From Vibrio sp. MedPE-SWchi (GTDB lineage Bacteria > Pseudomonadota > Gammaproteobacteria > Enterobacterales > Vibrionaceae): DNA of 64,000 nt. The position numbers and the translations under genes are program-made. The stretch's first letter is position 1, and every line of letters starts with the position of its first letter. The notes beneath the pieces were generated by a model that did not search any database, was not told the origin of the DNA, and was given only the letters and a program-made list of their open reading frames with translations. Location: assembly GCA_001874155.1 (NCBI GenBank), contig MPDB01000002.1, positions 124,001 to 188,000 on the forward strand, in the 5' to 3' direction. This document shows, one piece after another, positions 60,507 to 64,000 of the stretch.

Positions 60507-60851
60507 TTATTGTGTTTTACAGTTTTTGTAAACTTGTTGATGGTACTCTAAACGGGCATCATCGCCCTTGGTTCGCAATGTGATCGGATTCTCGACGTCT
60601 GCGGTACCATCATTAAGGATATACCTGGTGCCAGAGCCTGAGCGAATACGAATTAGAGCGTATTCCTTGCCTTCAACCCGTAATATTGCAATCTCACTGT
60701 CTGGTATATAAGCAACATCAAAGTGCTGATCAGACTCGCATTGATACGCGTGGAACAAACTCTCATCCACCTTCATATCACTGTGTGTCGATTGAGAACA
60801 CCCTACCAAAACAAAGCCTAACGTTATCAAAACAGTCAGTCGCTTTAGCAT
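60507..60851 (-). CDS. MliC-type inhibitor of c-type lysozyme (lipoprotein)
   Basis: 114 residues with a lipoprotein signal (LTVLITLGFVLVGCSQST, lipid Cys near 18) and one MliC domain: FHAYQCESDQHFDVAYIPDSE, the inhibitory-loop motif SGSGTRYILNDG near residue 75, TLRTKGDDARLE and a closing KNCKTQ. The Cys pair (YQC and KNC) matches the disulfide of MliC. Members insert the Ser-Gly-x-Arg-Tyr loop into the lysozyme active site and protect the wall. The SGTRY motif and the spacing to the terminal Cys support the family; activity is inferred. A single gene between treR and gmhB on the same strand. Confidence 0.82.
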   Translation of the reverse strand: MLKRLTVLITLGFVLVGCSQSTHSDMKVDESLFHAYQCESDQHFDVAYIPDSEIAILRVEGKEYALIRIRSGSGTRYILNDGTADVENPITLRTKGDDARLEYHQQVYKNCKTQ

Positions 60852-60917
60852 ATTACCCTCCTATCGTTTACTTGCTTGTCTCGCTGTTACTTTTCGTACA
60901 AAAAACATTGCAGGACA

Positions 60918-60942
60918 AACAAAAAAGGCCGCTAGGCGACCT
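60918..60942 (-). terminator. Terminator of gmhB
   Basis: Minus-strand stem aggtcgc / gcggcct (one G-U pair) with a 3-base loop and a T run, immediately past the gmhB stop. Confidence 0.8.
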
Positions 60943-60943
60943 C

Positions 60944-61495
60944 TTATTTCGATAGATAGGCAGGAACATCTCTTATACTATCGAGCACAGCCGTTGCTAA
61001 GGCTTCACCTTTGTCCGTCACAGGCTTTCCTGTACGCACTAGAATTTTAGTGCCAACTTCCGCCGCCTCGGCAGCCATCATATCTTCGGCCTTATCTCCA
61101 ACCATAACGGACTTCGCCATATCAATCTTCAAGAAGTCACGGGCAGAGATAAACATACCAGGCTTAGGTTTTCGGCAATCACACTCTTCTTTGTATTTCC
61201 CAACACCGTGCTCAGCATGATGCGGGCAATAATAGAAGCCATCAAACTCTACGCCATGGTCAACAAAGTTCCAGTCCATCCACTGTGTCAGTGAAAGGAA
61301 ACGTTCTTCATCAAACATGCCACGTGCAATGCCTGATTGGTTAGTGACTAATACAAGCATATACCCCATGTCTTGAAGTTGCTTAGTCGCTTCAAATACG
61401 CCTTCTACAAATTCAAAGGAATGCTCATCATGGACATAGCCATGATCAACGTTAATCACGCCATCTCGGTCTAAAAACACTGCAGGTTTGGCCAA
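60944..61495 (-). CDS. gmhB: D-glycero-beta-D-manno-heptose-1,7-bisphosphate 7-phosphatase
   Basis: HAD-family phosphatase for LPS inner-core heptose synthesis. 183 residues: motif [17 protein letters not shown] at 7-22 (nucleophile Asp and acid Asp), [13 protein letters not shown] (motif II), zinc-binding [10 protein letters not shown] with [11 protein letters not shown] (CPHH and CDC), and motif [19 protein letters not shown]. The Zn loop and DHGYV separate GmhB from histidinol phosphatases. It is divergent from metN, sharing the MetJ-box region, which does not prove regulation of gmhB by methionine. Confidence 0.96.
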   Translation of the reverse strand: MAKPAVFLDRDGVINVDHGYVHDEHSFEFVEGVFEATKQLQDMGYMLVLVTNQSGIARGMFDEERFLSLTQWMDWNFVDHGVEFDGFYYCPHHAEHGVGKYKEECDCRKPKPGMFISARDFLKIDMAKSVMVGDKAEDMMAAEAAEVGTKILVRTGKPVTDKGEALATAVLDSIRDVPAYLSK

Positions 61496-61587
61496 AGTAA
61501 ATACTCAATCTTCTTAATATTGTGAAGAATTATCGCACGCTTTATTTCTTTCATCACTATCTAATTACTTTTGATACTAGAACAAAC

Positions 61588-61619
61588 GAACGTTTAGACG
61601 TCTAGACGTAAAAATATCT
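61588..61619. promoter_or_regulatory. MetJ box array upstream of metN
   Basis: Four adjacent 8-base units GAACGTTT, AGACGTCT, AGACGTAA and AAATATCT; the second is a perfect MetJ box (AGACGTCT) and the third matches 6 of 8. MetJ with SAM binds such tandem arrays cooperatively. They end immediately before the likely metN -35, so repression of the methionine importer is expected. Confidence 0.85.
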
Positions 61620-61620
61620 A

Positions 61621-61649
61621 TTGACTTGATTCATTGAACACCATAGCAT
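61621..61649 (+). promoter_or_regulatory. Likely metN promoter
   Basis: -35 TTGACT (61621-61626), a 17-base spacer and -10 TAGCAT (61644-61649, 4 of 6). It lies right beside the MetJ boxes and 60 bases before metN. Confidence 0.55.
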
Positions 61650-61709
61650 CCACTACTAAATGAGATACAGTTCAAAATATTATTCTGTTGTCCCTGCACA
61701 GGAAAGAAA

Positions 61710-62744
61710 ATGATTGAGATAAATCAAGTAAATAAGGTTTTTTATCAAGGCACTAAAGAGATAGTTGCCCTAAAAGACATCGACCTACACATTGCTCAAG
61801 GCACCATTTTTGGTGTGATTGGCTCGTCAGGTGCAGGGAAAAGCACCCTGATTCGTTGCGTAAACATGCTTTCCGCACCAACAACGGGCTCTATTGTTGT
61901 CGATGGTGTCGACTTAACCCAGCTAAGCAAATCTGAGCTGAGTGAAGCGCGTCGTAACATCGGTATGATCTTTCAGCACTTCAACTTGCTCTCTTCTCGT
62001 ACCGTGTTTGACAACATTGCGTTGCCTCTTGAATTGGCAGGAAAAAGCAAAGAACACATTGAAAGCAAAATCAGTGAGCTACTGACGCTTGTTGGCTTAA
62101 CGGATAAGCGCGACACCTACCCTGCGAACCTAAGTGGTGGTCAAAAGCAGCGTGTTGCGATCGCTCGTGCTCTAGCTTCCGATCCAAAGGTGTTGCTTTG
62201 TGATGAAGCCACCAGTGCACTTGACCCAGCAACTACTCAGTCAATCTTAGAGCTGCTGCGCGAAATCAACAACAAGCTAAAAATCACGATTCTACTGATC
62301 ACTCACGAAATGGATGTAGTGAAAGGCATCTGTCATGAAGTGGCGATCATCGGTGATGGAGAGTTGGTTGAGAAAGGCACCGTTGGGGAGATTTTTGCTC
62401 ACCCGAAAACAGAGCTAGCACACCAGTTTATCCGTTCAACGCTCGATCTCACCATTCCAGAAGATTACCAAGCTCGCCTTCAACAAACGCGAGTCAACAG
62501 CAGTTACCCGCTTGTGCGTTTAGAGTTTACTGGCGAAACAGTGGATGCACCTTTGATGTCTCAAATCTCACGTAAGTTCAACATTGATGTCAGTATTCTA
62601 AGCTCTGATCTTGATTACGCAGGCGGTGTTAAATTCGGCATGATGGTCGCTGAGCTATTTGGTAACGAACAAGACGACAATGCAGCAATTGAATTTTTAC
62701 GCGAACACAAAGTAAAAGTAGAGGTACTTGGTTATGTCCTTTAA
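61710..62744 (+). CDS. metN: Methionine ABC importer ATPase MetN
   Basis: Cytoplasmic ATPase powering D/L-methionine uptake. 344 residues: Walker [14 protein letters not shown] (about 38-50), Q-loop [15 protein letters not shown], signature [16 protein letters not shown], Walker [19 protein letters not shown]-loop ITHEMDVV, and a C-terminal ACT-like NIL domain (about 265-344) that binds methionine for trans-inhibition. ATG 61710 follows caggaaag. Its 3' end overlaps metI by 11 bases, and MetJ boxes lie upstream. Confidence 0.97.
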   Translation: MIEINQVNKVFYQGTKEIVALKDIDLHIAQGTIFGVIGSSGAGKSTLIRCVNMLSAPTTGSIVVDGVDLTQLSKSELSEARRNIGMIFQHFNLLSSRTVFDNIALPLELAGKSKEHIESKISELLTLVGLTDKRDTYPANLSGGQKQRVAIARALASDPKVLLCDEATSALDPATTQSILELLREINNKLKITILLITHEMDVVKGICHEVAIIGDGELVEKGTVGEIFAHPKTELAHQFIRSTLDLTIPEDYQARLQQTRVNSSYPLVRLEFTGETVDAPLMSQISRKFNIDVSILSSDLDYAGGVKFGMMVAELFGNEQDDNAAIEFLREHKVKVEVLGYVL

Positions 62745-63411
62745 TACCGTAATGGAATGGCTTAGCCTAAACGGCAACCTGTTACTTGGTGCCACATGGG
62801 AAACCATCTACATGGTGGGTGTTGCGGGTATCGTAGGTTTTGGCATCGGTATCCCACTAGGGGTTATTCTGCACACAACGAAGAAAGGCGGTTTACTCGA
62901 GAATACCAAACTTAACGCTGTCTTAGGTGCAATCGTCAATATCGGCCGTTCGGTTCCTTTCTTAGTATTAATGGTTGCGATTATTCCAGTCACTAAGCTA
63001 CTGGTCGGCACTTTCATCGGCACCACTGCGGCTATCGTACCGCTGACCATTGGTGCGATACCCTTCGTGGCTCGCTTGATTGAAGGGGCGCTTTTAGAAG
63101 TCCCTACCGGGCTTGTAGAGGCTGCGCAATCGATGGGTGCAACACCAACACAAATTATAACTAAAGTTTTATTACCTGAAGCTCTACCAACCATCATCAA
63201 TGCGGTCACGATTACACTGGTCACTCTAGTCAGTTACTCAGCAATGGCAGGCACGGTTGGCGGTGGCGGTTTAGGCGATGTCGCCATTCGTTATGGCTTT
63301 CACCGATATGATGTTGTGATCATGGGCGTGACGGTCGTTATGTTAATCGTACTGGTACAAATTATTCAATCGATTGGCGATACGATCGTACGTCGCGTCG
63401 ATCATCGATAA
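62734..63411 (+). CDS. metI: Methionine ABC importer permease MetI
   Basis: 225-residue permease with five membrane segments; two copies pair with two MetN. The EAA coupling loop reads [24 protein letters not shown], and [29 protein letters not shown] is the C-terminal family block (shown here only by its [13 protein letters not shown] core). ATG 62734 (MSFNTVMEW) has gaggt 8 bases upstream; the track start TTG 62728 adds two codons. It overlaps metN and is followed by metQ after 100 bases. Confidence 0.96.
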   Translation: MSFNTVMEWLSLNGNLLLGATWETIYMVGVAGIVGFGIGIPLGVILHTTKKGGLLENTKLNAVLGAIVNIGRSVPFLVLMVAIIPVTKLLVGTFIGTTAAIVPLTIGAIPFVARLIEGALLEVPTGLVEAAQSMGATPTQIITKVLLPEALPTIINAVTITLVTLVSYSAMAGTVGGGGLGDVAIRYGFHRYDVVIMGVTVVMLIVLVQIIQSIGDTIVRRVDHR

Positions 63412-63511
63412 AAGCTAGTCATCAATAAATATGTCACAGATATAAGCTCAATGAGCTCGCTGGTTAACGCAGCGCATTACACAAAATTCGTTTTTTGATA
63501 AGGAGATAATC

Positions 63512-64000
63512 ATGAAATTTAACCTTAAAGGTTTACTAACTATCGCAGCAGCAGCTTCTGCTCTTGTTCTTTCAGGTTGCGGCGATAAAGCAGCGGATAG
63601 CAGCAAAATTAAAGTCGGCGTAATGGCGGGTGCGGAAGCTCAAGTAGCGGAAGTAGCAGCAAAGATCGCTAAAGAGCAGTACGACCTTGATGTTGAATTA
63701 GTGACGTTCACAGACTACGTAACGCCAAACGCAGCACTCGATGATGGTTCTATCGATATTAATGCATTCCAACACAAGCCATACCTAGATCAGCAAGTAA
63801 CAGACCGTGGCTACAAGATCACGATTGCTGGTAACACATTTGTTTACCCAATAGCAGGTTACTCAAAAGAAGTGGATTCTGTTGAACAAATCGCAGAAGG
63901 CGCTCGCATTGCCGTACCAAACGATCCAACAAACCTAGGTCGCTCTCTTCTTCTTCTAGAGCAACAAGGTCTAATCACTCTTCGCGAAGGTGCAGGTCTA
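63512..64000 (+). CDS. metQ: Methionine-binding lipoprotein MetQ (3' end missing)
   Basis: Periplasmic methionine receptor of the MetNIQ importer, cut by the window end after about 163 residues and therefore missing from the ORF track. A strong aaggaga site precedes ATG 63512. Signal with lipobox LLTIAAAASALVLSGCGDK (lipid Cys near 23), then the NlpA/MetQ pattern KIKVGVMAGAEAQVAEVAA, ELVTFTDYVTPNAALDDGSID, NAFQHKPYLDQQV and RIAVPNDPTNLGRSLLLLEQ. Full-length homologues have about 270 residues. Confidence 0.97.
   Translation, partial: MKFNLKGLLTIAAAASALVLSGCGDKAADSSKIKVGVMAGAEAQVAEVAAKIAKEQYDLDVELVTFTDYVTPNAALDDGSIDINAFQHKPYLDQQVTDRGYKITIAGNTFVYPIAGYSKEVDSVEQIAEGARIAVPNDPTNLGRSLLLLEQQGLITLREGAGL

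Overview
This 64 kb window looks like housekeeping chromosome from a Vibrio species or a very close relative. The toxR-toxS pair lies head to head with htpG, and an E. coli-like backbone order (zipA-ligA / cysZ-cysK-ptsHI-crr; miaB-ybeZYX-lnt; leuS-lptE-holA-rsfS-rlmH-mrdAB-rlpA-dacA-ybeD-lipBA) is joined to gene orders I associate with Vibrio chromosome 1 (porin beside ligA; an RND pump beside tRNA-Tyr and treCBR). Base composition is moderate and even, except for a more AT-rich stretch around 16.55-17.7 kb. I see no transposase, phage, integron, CRISPR or plasmid gene.

Layout: 1-2.1 kb holds the end of asnB (cut by the window edge) facing rfaH. 2.3-6.4 kb holds hemH, adk and htpG on the minus strand. 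6.7-8.9 kb holds toxRS and a TSUP-family permease. 9.0-11.9 kb is a minus-strand block: two DUF1538 membrane proteins, a PII-like protein and a CBS-pair protein with overlapping ends, followed by the phosphodiesterase yfcE. 12.0-16.6 kb holds a TIGR01777 epimerase-like gene, an SDR (ybbO-like), a candidate 21-residue peptide gene, ybbN (cnoX), qmcA and an NfeD-like gene. 17-19 kb holds a YccT-like (DUF2057) protein and a general porin. 19.4-27.7 kb is zipA-ligA divergent from cysZ, then cysK and ptsH-ptsI-crr. 27.7-35.4 kb is ubiF, miaB, ybeZ-ybeY-corC-lnt and ybeL. 35.5-48.2 kb is the cell-envelope, translation and lipoate cluster from leuS to lipA. 48.3-51.1 kb is a small cysteine-rich lipoprotein, glyA with a PurR-type operator, and a YitT-family membrane protein. 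51.2-55.3 kb is an RND efflux pump and its adaptor. 55.5-56 kb carries two identical tRNA-Tyr genes. 56.1-60.4 kb is the trehalose locus treR/treB/treC with two TreR-type operators. 60.5-64 kb is an MliC-type lysozyme inhibitor, gmhB, and the methionine ABC importer metN-metI-metQ behind MetJ boxes; metQ runs off the window end.

How the parts work together: ptsH-ptsI-crr supplies general PTS proteins, and EIIA-Glc is the expected phosphate donor for the EIIBC-type TreB, because TreB here has no EIIA domain. TreC then cleaves trehalose-6-phosphate. LptE, Lnt, RlpA, MrdA/B, DacA, GmhB and the porin serve envelope building. LipB/LipA (and perhaps YbeD) serve lipoylation. The least explained unit is the DUF1538-DUF1538-PII-CBS operon, which reads as an ion or solute transport system with two built-in nucleotide-type sensors. 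It is my main candidate for an under-described system. Second-tier curiosities are the candidate membrane peptide before ybbN and several long, perfect, U-tract-less hairpins, including one in each intercistronic gap of the pts operon.
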